Notes under the pieces: generated by a model
The model's input: only the letters and a program-made list of their open reading frames with translations
Databases searched by the model: none
Told to the model about the DNA's origin: nothing
Assembly: GCF_047495875.1 (NCBI RefSeq)
Contig: NC_092486.1
Span: forward strand, 1,102,501 to 1,166,500
Direction: 5' to 3'
Source: Pithys albifrons albifrons
Lineage: Eukaryota; Chordata; Aves; Passeriformes; Thamnophilidae
Length of the DNA: 64,000 bases
Shown here: positions 21,735 to 34,350 of the stretch, piece by piece
How the letters are laid out: the number at the start of each line of letters is the position of its first letter
Position numbering within the stretch: the stretch's first letter is position 1
Made by a program: the position numbers and the translations under genes

Positions 21735-22910
21735 CTCACAGGGACACAAGAGAAAACAGCACTTATTACCACTGCCCCAAACCAGCCCCTGCTCAGCTGG
21801 GCCCACGTGGACAGGGAGCTGTGCAGTGCCACGGGAGGCCACAACAGGCTCACAGTGCCCAGGAACCAGCCCCTCTGTGCCCCCACTGCACCAGAGAGGG
21901 AACACATCCCCACTGTCAGGAAGGGAGAGCACTCAGGGATCCCCTTCCCACTCCAATAAACACATGAATGGGGAATCACTCAAGTGCACATGGAATCCCC
22001 ACCACCACCACCAACTGAGGTCACTCCCTGCATGAACTGACCCCCAACTGGCTCCTTCTGAAGGTGGAAAGGTCCAGGAGGAAGGTGCAGCAAAGCTCTT
22101 TTGGACAGGCTGGAGCAGTGGGAAACTGGCTTTGCCCTCCAAGGTTATCACACAGCATTTTCTTTCAAATAAGGTGTGTATTCAGCACATTTTGAATGTC
22201 AATCAGCAGAGATGGATAAACATATAAATAATATAAACTGAATTACCAGAGAATCCAAAGGAGGCCTGGGAAGAACTTTAGGTAGGAAGAAGCAGCCTGA
22301 TGTCTGTGCTGCTGCCTCCCAGTGCCCACAGCCCTGGCACTGAACCACCACACCCCACCAGAAAGAAAACTGCCAGAGGAGTTTCCACTTCAGTCTCTAC
22401 CCTGATTTCCAGCAAACCCTCCATCCCAACCAGCTTCACTGCACATGTCCCCTCTAAAGGCAAAGCCTTTCAGGACAATGACATCAGCAAGGCAGAGCTC
22501 AAATGAACAGCCAGATCCTGTCAAAACCTGTCAGGTATGACTTAAACAGGGAAAAATCCTGGTCTTGAGGTGCTGCTGAACATCAAACCTCCTCCTGCTC
22601 AACTTCAAAGGATTCCACTGAATGTGCTACTTCCAAATAACTGGGAAGGAACATTTATGGAAGGTGAATATAACAGAAGAATTACCTTATGGCAGTGCTA
22701 AGATTTCTTCTGTAAACACTTTTTGTATTAAAAACTCCCCAGAAACAGAACTCCACCAAGACATTTTTAGGAGTATTTTTTAAGGTACAATATTTTAAAA
22801 GGAGAGACTCCACACTCCCTCCTCATCACTTCCAGTTCCCCATCAGCAGGTCTGGCTGTGATCTGGGCCATTTTTCCCTTCACCCTGGACAAGCACAAAT
22901 GACAAATTAC
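21735..22910. other. Intron 5, no gene seen
   Basis: Single-copy sequence between exons 5 and 6. No further feature is supported. Confidence 0.6.
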
Positions 22911-22999
22911 CTGTGTTATTACATTTCCACTTCTCCAGAGAGAGGATTGCTCTGGCAGGTGCTAAGAATGCAAAAGCACTGGCTTGGAACAGGGGCAAC
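22911..22999 (-). CDS. SLC23A2: SLC23A2 coding exon 5
   Basis: A short 89-bp exon with no long ORF of its own, found by searching for the protein segment expected between exons 4 and 6. It encodes [19 protein letters not shown] then [10 protein letters not shown] (about residues 161-189), the conserved TM3 region and start of the extracellular loop. NNT is an N-glycosylation sequon. Acceptor CTTCCCCCAG, donor ACACAG|GTAATT. Phase 2 in and phase 1 out, fitting both neighbours exactly. Confidence 0.95.
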
Positions 23000-24475
23000 C
23001 TGGGGGAAGGGAGAGGAGACACAGTGACATTGGGCAGTGTCCTGGCTGCAGCTGGGGGGTCACTGAGCCTCCAGCCAGTCAGAGAAGTGTGAGATGGGAC
23101 AATTCCTCATCCAACAACCCCAGGGAAACACCCAATGCCCCAGCCAGGAGCCACCCCCACCTGACATTCTGTGCCAGCCCATGCCAGGTCACTGCAGTGC
23201 CAGGCTGGCTGTGACACACAGCACAGGGACACACTCCATGTCCTGATGCCAACACCCCCAGCCTGCTGCACACGCAGCTTTCCCCAGCCCAGCCCAGACA
23301 AAAAGCCCTGGGAGGGGCCCAAATCCCCCCCTCTGCCTGCAGGACTCCAAGCACAGGCACCTGAAGGGCACGTGGGGGTGGTAAGAGCAGATTAGATGTT
23401 CCAGGTGGCTGCCACCAGTAAACACAAACACTGCAAGAATTTCAAGATGACATTCCTGGCATTGGTGTTTGTACTTCCCCAAAGACTTAAGATCTAAAGA
23501 GCATCTACCAGCACCAGCTACGCAATTACTGACCCCACAGCAGGTTGTGTAATGTGAACATCCAGATGTTTCTTAACAAAGTTATGAACTATTCTATAAA
23601 TATGGATTTATTAAATGATGGATTCCCTTTCACAGCAGGTCCCAAAGTGGAACACATGGTGATTCCTCCTGGGCTGCTCCATGGGCTCCCACAGGCACAG
23701 TGGAGCTCCTGCATGGATGGCAAACAGCAGCACAGGAGACAGAACTGCAGCAGCTTCACAGAGAGGCTCAAGGGAGGCAAAAATCACCCCAGGGCTTGGG
23801 AAGGGCACAGGCACCACTGGGAAGCACTCTGGGCCATGGGCAACCAAAACCCCACCCCAACCTGCATTAGAAACTGCTGCCCCATCACACACAGGAGCCA
23901 CCTGAGCAGGGTGCAATTCCCAGGCCCAGATCCCAGTTTTCTCCCTGGGAAGACACAGCTGGCACTGCAGGGAATGACTCACCTCACTCTGCAGGGGCAT
24001 TAAGCACACTGAGCTGGCTGGTGCCCCTGGCAAGAGCTGCACCACCTGAGACAAGCTGGTACTGCTCCATCCCACCCACACAGCCCTCTGTGCCCCCCGG
24101 GGCTGGGGAGGGCTCTGCAAACACATTCTCTGCTGGTGACCTCAGCTGGACCAAAACCTGGGGGCACATTGTTCTGTACCACACTAAATATCCTGAATAA
24201 TCCCATCCTGCCCAACCTTCCCACAGCACAGTCCACTGGGATGGCCACCCAAAGGACCAGCAGGCTCAAAATTGGGGAAAAAATGTATTTAATTTAATTT
24301 TTTTACACTTATTACTCAAAATCAGCCAAGATTTTTGGGAAGAGACACTTGCAGTCTGGAATGTGACTTGGGGATGCTGAGCCAGGCACTCAGTGCCAGG
24401 CAGCTGAGGCACCAGGAGCCCAAAGTGCTGAGGCTCAGCAGTGGGACAGCCCTGGAATTCCAGGAGGGAATTCTC
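23000..24475. other. Intron 4 (exon 5-proximal part), no gene seen
   Basis: Single-copy intron sequence without recognised elements. Confidence 0.6.
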
Positions 24476-24477
24476 AG

Positions 24478-24585
24478 TTTGAATTCCCTGAGTGAATTCT
24501 CAGTTTGAATTCCCTGAGTGAATTCCCAGTTTGAATTCCCTGAGTGAATTCCCAGTTTGAATTCCCTGAGTGAATTCTCAGGTGC
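24478..24585. repeat. 26-bp tandem repeat
   Basis: Four to five units of GAATTCCCTGAGTGAATTCT plus CAGTTT, with small variations. Confidence 0.95.
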
Positions 24586-25069
24586 TCAGTTCTGGCAGGT
24601 GAGACAGGGGGGTCTGTGCAGTTGAAGTCACCTGGAAGTGTCTCCAGAGCCCAGGGAAGCTCAGGCAGTGCTGGGCTGGGCAGCACCCCTGGAATGGGAG
24701 GCAAATTAGAGCTGCCCTTGATTGGCTCCCTCACTAATTACCCCAAGCCCTGCCAGGGCTCCTGCTCAGCCCAACCAGAGGAATTGCTGGAATTCCTGAC
24801 ACTCTCTGGGTACCAAACTGAGCCCAGCTCACAGCTGAGCCAAATCCATCCTGAAGGGCCTTCCAGCCATGGAATGTGACCTTTGGAAAGCTTTATTTGC
24901 TCGACACTTGGAGCTCCCAGACCTGCCAAGGAATGCTCTGAAATCTCATTGAAAGGCCTTTGCTGCTGCATCCCATCCCAGCCCCAGTCACATGGAGAAG
25001 GGTTATAAAACAGCCAAGGGTGCAGATCTGCTCCTTAAACATGAGTATTTTAAAGCCCAAACACAACTG

Positions 25070-26715
25070 ACTTCAAGGATATTAAAAAAAATTGACTTCA
25101 AGTGTATAAAAAAATTGACTTCAAGTATAAAAAAATTGACTTCAAGTATAAAAAAAATTGACTTCAAGTATATAAAAAAATTGACTTCAAGTATATAAAA
25201 AAATTGACTTCAAGTATAAAAAAAATTGACTTGAAGTATATAAAAAATTGACTTCAAGTATATAAAAAAATTGACTTCAAGTATATAAAAAAATCGACTT
25301 CAAGTATATAAAAAAATTGACTTCAAGTATATTAAGAAATCGACTTCAAGTATATAAAAAAATTGACTTCAAGTATAAAAAAAAATTGACTTCAAGTATA
25401 AAAAAATTGACTTCAAGTATATAAAAAAAATTGACTTCAAGTATAAAAAAAATTGACTTCAAGTATATAAAAAAATTGACTTCGAGAATATAAAAAAAAT
25501 TGACTTCAAGTATATAAAAAAAAATTGACTTCAAGTATATAAAAAAAAATTGACTTCAAGTATATAAAAAAATTGACTTCAAGTATATTAAGAAATCGAC
25601 TTCAAGTATATAAAAAAATTGACTTCAAGTATATAAAAAAAAATTGACTTCAAGTATATAAAAAAAAATTGACTTCAAGTATAAAAAAAATTGACTTCAA
25701 GTACATAAAAAAATTGACTTCAAGTATATAAAAAAATTGACTTCAAGTATAAAAAAAAATTGACTTCAAGTATAAAAAAATTGACTTCAAGTATATAAAA
25801 AAAATTGACTTCAAGTATAAAAAAAATTGACTTCAAGTACATAAAAAAATTGACTTCAAGTATATAAAAAAATTGACTTCAAGTATAAAAAAATTGACTT
25901 CAAGTATATAAAAAAAATTGACTTCAAGTATAAAAAAAATTGACTTCAAGTACATAAAAAAATTGACTTCAAGTATATAAAAAAAAATTGACTTCAAGTA
26001 TATAAAAAAATTGACTTCAAGTACATAAAAAAATTGACTTCAAGTATAAAAAAAATTGACTTGAAGTATATAAAAAATTGACTTCAAGTATATAAAAAAA
26101 TTGACTTCAAGTATAAAAAAATTGACTTCAAGTATATAAAAAATTGACTTCAAGTATATAAAAAAATTGACTTCAAGTATATTAAGAAATCGACTTCAAG
26201 TATATAAAAAAATTGACTTCAAGTATAAAAAAAAATTGACTTCAAGTATGTAAAAAAATTGACTTCAAGTATAGAAAAAATTGACTTCAAGTATAAAAAA
26301 AATTGACTTCAAGTATATAAAAAAATTGACTTCGAGAATATAAAAAAAATTGACTTCAAGTATATAAAAAAAAATTGACTTCAAGTATATAAAAAAAAAT
26401 TGACTTCAAGTATATAAAAAAATTGACTTCAAGTATATAAAAAAATCGACTTCAAGTATATAAAAAAATTGACTTCAAGTATATAAAAAAAAAATTGACT
26501 ACAAGTATAAAAAAAAATTGACTTCAAGTATATAAAAAAACTGACTTCAAGTATATAAAAAAATCGACTTCAAGTATATAAAAAAACTGACTTCAAGTAT
26601 AAAAAAATTGACTTCAAGTATAAAAAAATTGACTTCAAGTATAAAAAAATTGACTTCAAGTATATAAAAAAATTGACTTCAAGTATAAAAAAACTGACTT
26701 CAAGTATATAAAAAA
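25070..26715. repeat. AT-rich ~22-bp minisatellite (TTGACTTCAAGTATATAAAAAA)
   Basis: About 75 units. The A-run length varies from 5 to 9, and the ATATA part is sometimes shortened to ATA. Rare CG variants (ATCGACTTCAAG, TTCGAGAATAT) recur in the same order, which implies block duplications inside the array. Intron 4. Confidence 0.97.
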
Positions 26716-27365
26716 TGTAAGTCCAGTGCAAGTGGGAGCCACTGAAAAGGAGAAAATCCCCCCAGGCTGGAGGGCAGGGGTGGGATCAGACACAGGAACT
26801 GAGGATTCCCACACCATCATTTTGGTCCCTTTTCTCTCTGAAAAAGCCCAAAAATGACTCAGGAAGCCCTAAAGAAATTTAAAAAATAATTAATTTTTAA
26901 AATAAAGAAAAATATTTTTAAAATAGAACTAAAATAATAATAAGTAATGAAGAGCCAAGATTAGTCAGGGGGGAAAAAATCCTGAAATCTGATAAATTAG
27001 AGGGGGATAAAGCCTCAGGAAATGTGAAAATTAAGGTTTGCTGATAAACCTGAGGCAGAAAAAGGAGTTGGTGGGGGGAGAGGAAAATGAAACTCCCCTC
27101 TGAGCTGATCCCCATCCCCAACCTGCAATTCCAACAAAGATTTAAACTCCAAGGAATCCAAGGAGGAGACACCCAAAGCTGAGCAGCAAAACTGAAAGAG
27201 CAACCAAAGGTTACAGAAAACCTGAAATATTGGGCAGATTTTTAGAGGAAAAGTTCATCTGCCACAGGTTTGGCTTCTCACCCACTGAGACACCTCTGCC
27301 CCCAGAAATCCTGTTCTGGGGTAAATCTGGGGAAAATTGGCCATTTTCTGCTGGAAAAGAGAAAG
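26716..27365. other. Intron spacer between two AT-rich arrays
   Basis: About 650 bases of non-repetitive sequence with no gene or mobile element recognised. Confidence 0.6.
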
Positions 27366-29460
27366 GGAACTGAAAAAATAGATAAAATACCCAAAATATC
27401 ATTCAGGAAACTACTAAAATTGGATAAAAATACCCAAAATATCATTCAAAAAACTACTAAAATTGGATAAAAATAACCAAAATATCATTCAAGAAACTAC
27501 TAAAAAATGGATAAAAATACCCCAAACATCATTCAAGAAACTACTAAAAAATAAATAAAAATACCCCAAAATCATTCAAAAAATTAATAACTAAATAAAA
27601 ATACCCAAAATATCATTCAGGAAACTACTAAAAAAATACTCAAAATATCATTCAAGAAAGTACTAAAAAATGGATAAAAATACTCAAAATATCATTCAGG
27701 AAACTACTAAAAATGGATAAAAATAACCAAAATATCATTCAAGAAAGTATTAAAAAATGGATAAAAATACCCAAAATATGATTCAGGAAACTACTAAAAA
27801 AAATACTCAAAATATCATTCAAGAAAGTACTAAAAAAAAGGTAAAAATACCCCAAATATCATTCAGGAAACTACTAAAAACTAAACAAAAATACCCAAAA
27901 TATCATTTAAGAAACTACTAAAAATGGATAAAAATACCCAAAATATCATTCAAGAAACTACTAAAAAATGGATAAAAATACCCCAAACAACATTCAAGAA
28001 ACTACTAATAAATAAATAAAAATACCCAAAAATCATTCAAAAAATTAATAACTAAATAAAAATACCCAAAATATCATTTAAGAAACTACTAAAATTGGAT
28101 AAAAATACCCAAAATATCATTCAAGAAACTATTAAAAAATGGATAAAAATACCCAAAATATCATTCAGGAAACTACTAAAATTGGATAAAAATACCCAAA
28201 ATATCATTCAAGAAACTATTAAAAAATGGATAAAAATACCCAAAATATCATTCAGGAAACTACTAAAAAAAAGATAAAAATATCCCAAATATCATTCAGG
28301 AAACTACTAAAAAAAATACTCAAAATATCATTCAAGAAACTACTAAAAAAATAGGTAAAAATACCCCAAATATCATTCAGGAAACTACTAAAAACTAAAT
28401 AAAAATACCCAAAAATCATTCAAAACATTAATAACTAAATAAAAATACCCAAAATATCATTTAAGAAACTACTAAAATTGGATAAAAATACCCAAAATAT
28501 CATTCAGGAAACTACTAAAAAATACCCAAAATATCATTCAGGAAACTACTAAAATTGGACAAAAATACCAAAAATATCATTCAAGAAACTACTAAAAAAA
28601 TAGGTAAAAATACCCCAAATATCATTCAGGAAACTACTAAAAAAATACCCAAAATATCATTCAAGAAAGTACTAAAAAATGGATAAAAATACCCAAAATA
28701 TCATTCAGGAAACTACTAAAATTGGATAAAAATACCCAAAATATCATTCAGGAAACTACTAAAAAATGGATAAAAATACCCAAAATATCATTCAAGAAAG
28801 TATTAAAAAATGGATAAAAATACCCAAAATATCATTCAAGAAACTACTAAAAAAATACTCAAAATATCATTCAAGAAAGTACTAAAAAAATAGGTAAAAA
28901 TACCCCAAATATCATTCAGGAAACTACTAAAAACTAAATAAAAATACCCAAAATGTCATTCAAGAAACTACTAATAAATAAATAAAAATACCCCAAAATC
29001 ATTCAAAAAATTAATAACTAAATAAAAATACCCAAAATATCATTTAAGAAACTACTAAAAGAAACCAGTAAAAAATAAATAAAAATACTCAAAGTATCAT
29101 TCAAAAAACTACTGAAAACTAAATAATACCCAAAATATCATTCAAGAAACTACTAAAAAATGGATAAAAATACCCAAAATATCATTCAAGAAAGTATTAA
29201 AAAATGGGTAAAAATATCCAAAATGCCATTCATCAAACTACTAAAACCTAAATGAAATAACCTAAAACATCATTCAAGAAACTACTAAAAATAAATACCC
29301 CAAATATCATTCAATAAACTACTAAAAACTAAAAATACTCAATATACCATTCAAAAAAACTATTAATAATAAAAATACCCAAAATATCACTCAAGAAAAC
29401 ACTAAAAATAAATAAAAATGCCCCAAATATTATTTGAGAAACTACTAAGAAGTGAATAAA
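27366..29460. repeat. AT-rich ~43-bp minisatellite
   Basis: Units such as GGATAAAAATACCCAAAATA followed by TCATTCAGGAAACTACTAAAA, about 50 copies with many point and length variants. A few long runs (for example near 28095-28270) preserve several units exactly. Intron 4. Confidence 0.96.
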
Positions 29461-29639
29461 ACCACCCCAACTTTGCCCTGGTTATGAATTTTCCCTCTTC
29501 CCACCCTCTCTGTTCCCAGGAGCTCCCCTCCTGCTCCTCCTCCTCTTCCTCCTCCCCTGTCCCTGCTGTATTTTCTTGCCCTGGGAATGCCTTTTGTTCT
29601 TTCACACCCACCTTCTTTTGGGAGCAGCTTCCCAAAGCT

Positions 29640-32600
29640 GGTCCTGTGTCCCACCTACCTCATGTTCATCCTGTAAAAACACTCCCCTCCCTCCCTCTTG
29701 GACACTGGACACCCCAACCTGAGCCTGGTCCTGCCATGACCTACCTCGTGTTCATCCTTTGGAAACACAGCCCCTCCCTCCTGGATCTTGGAAACCCCCC
29801 ATGAGCCTGATCTGCCTCGTGTTCATCCTTTAAAAACACTCCCCTCCCTCTTGGATCTTGGACATCCCACAGTGAACCTGGTCCTGCCATGATCTACCTC
29901 ATGTTCATCCTTTGAAAACACATCTCCTCCCTCCTGGATCTTGGAAACCCCAACCTGAGTCTGGTCTTGCCATGATCGACCTCGTGTTCACCCTTTAAAA
30001 ACACTCCCCTCCCTCTTGGACACTGGACACCCCAACCTGAGCCTGGTCCTGCCATGACCTACCTCGTGTTCATCCTTTGGAAACACAACCCCTCCCTCCT
30101 GGATCTTGGACATCCCACAGTGAACCTGCTCTTGCCATGACCTACTTCATGTTCACCCTTTGAAAACACATTTCCTCCCTCCTGGATCTTGGAAACCCCC
30201 ACTTGAGTCTGGTCTTGTCCCCATCTATCTCATGTTCACCCTTTAAAAACACTCCCCTCCCTCTTGGATCTTGGACATCCCAACCTGAGCCTGGTCCTGC
30301 CCCAACCTACCTCATGTTCACCCTTTAAAAACACTCCCCTCCCTCTTGGACCTTGGATACCCCACCATGAGCCTGATCCTGCCACGATCTACCTCATGTT
30401 CACCCTTTAAAAACACATCCCCTCCCTCCTGGATCTTGGAAACCCCAACCCAAGTCTGGTCTTGTCCCCGTCTATCTCATGTTCACCCTTTTTAAACACA
30501 CACTCTTCTTCTTGGACCTTGGAAACCCCACTGTGAGCCTGGTCGTGCCATGACCTATTTCATGTTCATCCTTTAAAAACACTCCCCTCCCTGCTGGATC
30601 TTGGAGATCCCACAATGAACCTGCTCTTGCCATGACCTACATCATCTTCACCCTTTAAAAACACATCCCCTCCCTTCTGGATCTTGGAAACCCCAACCCG
30701 AGTCTGGTCTTATCCCCATCTATCTCATGTTCACCCTTTAAAAACACACACTCTCCTTCTTGGACCTTGGGAACCCCACCATGAGCCTGGTCCTGCCATG
30801 ACCTACTTCATGTTCACCCTTTAAAAACACATTTCCTCCCTCCTGGATCTTGGAAACCCCCACTTGAGTCTGGTCTTGTCCCCATCTATCTCAGTGTTCA
30901 CCCTTGAAAAACACTCCCCTCCCTCTTGGATCTTGGACATCCCAACCTGAGCCTGGTCCTGCCCCAACCTACCTCATGTTCATCCTTTGAAAACACTCCC
31001 CTCCCTCTTGGAACCCCAAACCCAAACCTGCTCTTGTCATGACCTATGTCATGTTCACCCTTTAAAAACACTCCCCTCCCTCTTGGACCTTGGATACCCC
31101 ACCATGAGCCTGGTCTTGCCATGATCTACCTCGTGTTCATCTTGTAAAAACACTCCCCTCCCTCCTGGACTGTGGACACCCCAACCTGAGCCTGGCATGA
31201 TGTACCTCGTGTTCATCCTTGAAAACACATCCCCTCCCTCCTGGATCTTGGAAATCAAACCCCAACCAGAGTCTGGTCTTGTCACCACCTATCTCATGTT
31301 CACCCTTTAAAAACACTGCCCTCCCTCTTGGGCCTTGGAAATCCCACAGTGAGCCTGGTCTTGGTATGACCTATTTCATATTCATCCTTTAAAAACACTT
31401 CCCTCCCTGTTGGACACCCCAACCTGAGCCTGGTCCTACCATGATCTACCTCATGTTCATCCCTTAAAACCACTCCCCCTCCTTCCTAGATCTTGGACAT
31501 CCAACAATGAGCCTGGTCCTGCCATGACCTACTTCATGTTCACCCTTTGAAAACACATCTCCTCCCTCCTGAATCTTGGAAACCCCACCATGAGTCTGTT
31601 CTTGTCACCACCTATCTCAGTGTTCACCCTTTAAAAACAGACACCCTCCCTCTTGGGCTTTGGTAACCCCACTATGAGCCTGGTCGTGCCATGACCTACC
31701 TTGTGTTCATCCTGTAAAAACACTCCCCTCCCTCCTGGATCTTGGACACCCCAACCTGAGCCTGGTATGATGTACCTCGTGTTCATCCTTTGAAAACACA
31801 TCCCCTCCCTCTTGGATCTTGGAGATCCCACAATGAACCTGGTCCTGCCATGACCTACTTCATCTTCACCCTTTAAAAACACATCTCCTCCCTCCTGGAT
31901 CTTGGAAACCCCAACCCGAGTCTGGTCTTGTCACCATCTATCTCATGTTCACCCTTTAAAAACACACACTCTTCTTCTTGGACCTTGGAAACACCACTAT
32001 GAGCCTGGTCATGCCATGACCTATTTCATGTTCATCCTTTAAAAACACTTCCCTCCCTGCTGGATCTTGGAGATCCCACAATGAACCTGCTCTTGCCATG
32101 ACCTACTTCATGGTCACCCTTTAAAAACACTTCCCTCCCTGCTGGACACCCCAACCTGAGCCTGGTATGATCTACCTCATGTTCATCCTTGAAAACACTC
32201 CCCTCCCTCTTGGACCTTGGATACCCCACCATGAGCCTGGTCTTGCCATGATCTACCTCATGTTCATCCTTGAAAACACTCCCCTCCCTCCTGGATCTTG
32301 GAGATCCCACAATGAACCTGCTCTTGCCATGACCTACTTCATCTTCACCCTTTAAAAACACATCTCCTCCCTCCTGGATCTTGGAAACCCCAACCCGAGT
32401 CTGGTCTTGTCACCATCTATCTCATGTTTAAAAACACACACCCTCCCTCTTGGACCTTGGAAACCCCACTATGGGCCTGGTCCTGCCATGATCTACCTCG
32501 TGTTCATCCTTTAAAAACACTCCCCTCCCTCCTGGATCTTGGACACCCCAACCTGAGCCTGGTATGATGTACCTCGTGTTCATCCTTTGAAAACACTCCC

Positions 32601-32870
32601 CTCCCTCCTGGATCTTGGACATCCCACCATGAGCCAGCTCTTGCCATGACCTATCCCATGTTTACCCTTTAAAAACACACACTCTCCTTCTTGGATCTTG
32701 GACATCCCACCATGAGCCTGTGCTCTTGCCATGACCTACTTCATGTTCCTCCTTTAAAAACACATCCCCTCCCTCCTGGACACCCCAACCCAAGCCTGCT
32801 CTTGCCACCACCTATCTCAGTGTTCACCCTTTAAAACCCACCCTCTCCCCCCTTGGATCTCGGACCCCCT
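29640..32870. repeat. 82-bp-unit minisatellite next to exon 4 donor
   Basis: About 40 units: CATGTTCACCCTTTAAAAAC, ACTCCCCTCCCTCTTGGA, CTTGGACATCCCAACC, TGAGCCTGGTCCTGCC. Period measured as 82 between 30231 and 30313. On the transcribed strand many units contain CATGAG|GTAGGT, resembling a splice donor. The array ends about 40 bases from exon 4's real donor. Confidence 0.95.
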
Positions 32871-32907
32871 CCATGAGCTGGCGCTGCCAGCCCTGGGCTG
32901 AGCTCAC

Positions 32908-33065
32908 CTGCAGCCAAAGGTGGTCTGTAAGAGGGTGGTGATGCCCACGCAGAAGAAGATGGTCCCGATGAGCTGGCTGGTGGCCCACTGGTCGAAGCCC
33001 ACGCACATGGCATCGGCCAGCAGGAAGGGCACGGCGATGGTGCCGCTGAAACACGTCAGGTAGTG
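32908..33065 (-). CDS. SLC23A2: SLC23A2 coding exon 4 (TM1-TM2)
   Basis: Encodes H of the QH motif followed by [19 protein letters not shown] and ...[12 protein letters not shown] plus two bases of R (residues 108-160). The [17 protein letters not shown] stretch is SVCT2-type and separates it from SVCT1. Acceptor CCCCCTGGCAG, donor TGCAG|GTGAGC. An 82-bp-unit minisatellite begins only a few tens of bases past the donor. Confidence 0.97.
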
Positions 33066-33469
33066 CTGCCAGGGGGAAACACAGTCAGTGCTGTCCCAAA
33101 ATGCAGTTAGTTACCACCATCTCTCACCTGCAGTGTGCCCAGGGGTGCCCAGAGGTGCCCAGGAGAGCCCAGGTATGTTCAGGTGTGCCCAGGTGGCCAA
33201 GAAGGCCAGTGGCACCCTGGCCTGGCTCAGGGGCAGTGTGGCAGCAGCACCAGGGCAGTGCCCCTGTCCCTGTGCCCAGCCCTGGTGAGGCCACATTTGG
33301 CCTCAGCCCCACGATCCTGAGCCTTTCCCCTGCCCTGCTCCCACCAGCACTGTCGCTGCAGTCCAGCAAAAGATTTTCTAATTTCTGTCTGATTCTGATT
33401 TCTGTCTAATAAAAGAGTTTTTACGGTTGCTGTTTTGGTGGCATTAAGCCTGACCCAAGGCCTGCTTCA
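33066..33469. other. Intron 3, no gene seen
   Basis: Contains the short GGTGCCCAGG/GGTGTGCCCAGG repeat near 33140-33195. No other feature is supported. Confidence 0.5.
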
Positions 33470-33860
33470 CCATGGAATGAATCATGGAATGCTTTGGGCT
33501 GGAAGGGACCTCAAAGCCCACCCAGTGCCACCCCTGCCCTGGGCAGGGACACCTCCCACTGTCCCAGGGGGCTCCAGCCTGGCCTTGGGCACTCCCAGGG
33601 CTGGGGCAGCCACAGCTTCTCTGGGAATTCCAGCCCAGCCCATCCCCACTCTCCCAGCCAGCAATTCCTTCCCAATATCCATCTAAATCACTTTTCCAGT
33701 AGGAGCCATTTCCCCCAGTCCTGCCCCTCCATCCCTTGTCCCCAGTCCCTCTCCAGCTCTTGGAGCCCCTTTAGGCCCTGGAAGGGGCTCTCAGGTCTTC
33801 TCTGGGAATCCCATCCCCATCTTCACAGCCAACAATTCCTTTCCCAATATCCCACCAGTT
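33470..33860 (-). mobile_element. CR1 fragment, minus orientation
   Basis: Starts ATGGAATGCTTTGGGCTGGA and runs through GGGCAGGGACACCTCCCACT and the CR1 phrases that follow. Confidence 0.85.
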
Positions 33861-34350
33861 CTGGGCCCCTCAGGTTGGGAAGGACATTGAGGGGCTGCAG
33901 CAATTCCAGAGAAGAGCAACGAGGCTGGAGAAGGGCCTGGAGCCCCAGCCCTGTGGGGAGAGGCTGAGGGAGCTGGGGGGGTTCAGCCTGGACAAGAGGA
34001 GGCTCAGGGGGCACCTCAGCACTGTCTGGAACTGCCTGACAGGAGGTTGGACCCAGGGGGGGTTGGGCTCTTCTCCCACACAACCAGCAATGGCACAAGA
34101 GGGCACGGCCTTAAGCTGTGCCAGGGCAGGTTTGGGTTGGATCTTGGGAGGGAATTCTTTGCAGAGAGGGTGGTCAGGCCTTGGAATGGGCTGCCCAGAG
34201 AGGGGGTGGATTCTCCATCCCTGGAGGTGTTTAAGGTGAGACTGGATGTGGCACTCTGTGCCCTGGGCTGGTGATCCCAGTGGGGATGGATCAAGGGTTG
34301 GGCTGGATGATCTCAGAGGTCTCTTCCAACCCAACTCATTCTATGATTTT
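33861..34350 (+). mobile_element. CR1 fragment with 3' end, plus orientation
   Basis: Contains AGAAGAGCAACGAGGCTGGA, GGCTGAGGGAGCTGGGG, and the 3' end GGTCTCTTCCAACCCAACTC followed by ATTCTATGATTTTATG. It lies tail to tail with the preceding minus-oriented copy's far end. Confidence 0.88.

Noticed and set aside
22911..22999. Apparent loss of the TM3 exon of SLC23A2
   Set aside because: No long reading frame covers it, but the exon is present with both splice sites and correct phase.
25070..29460. Regular short repeats that superficially resemble a CRISPR array
   Set aside because: Units are contiguous with no unique spacers, no cas genes exist, and the host is a vertebrate.
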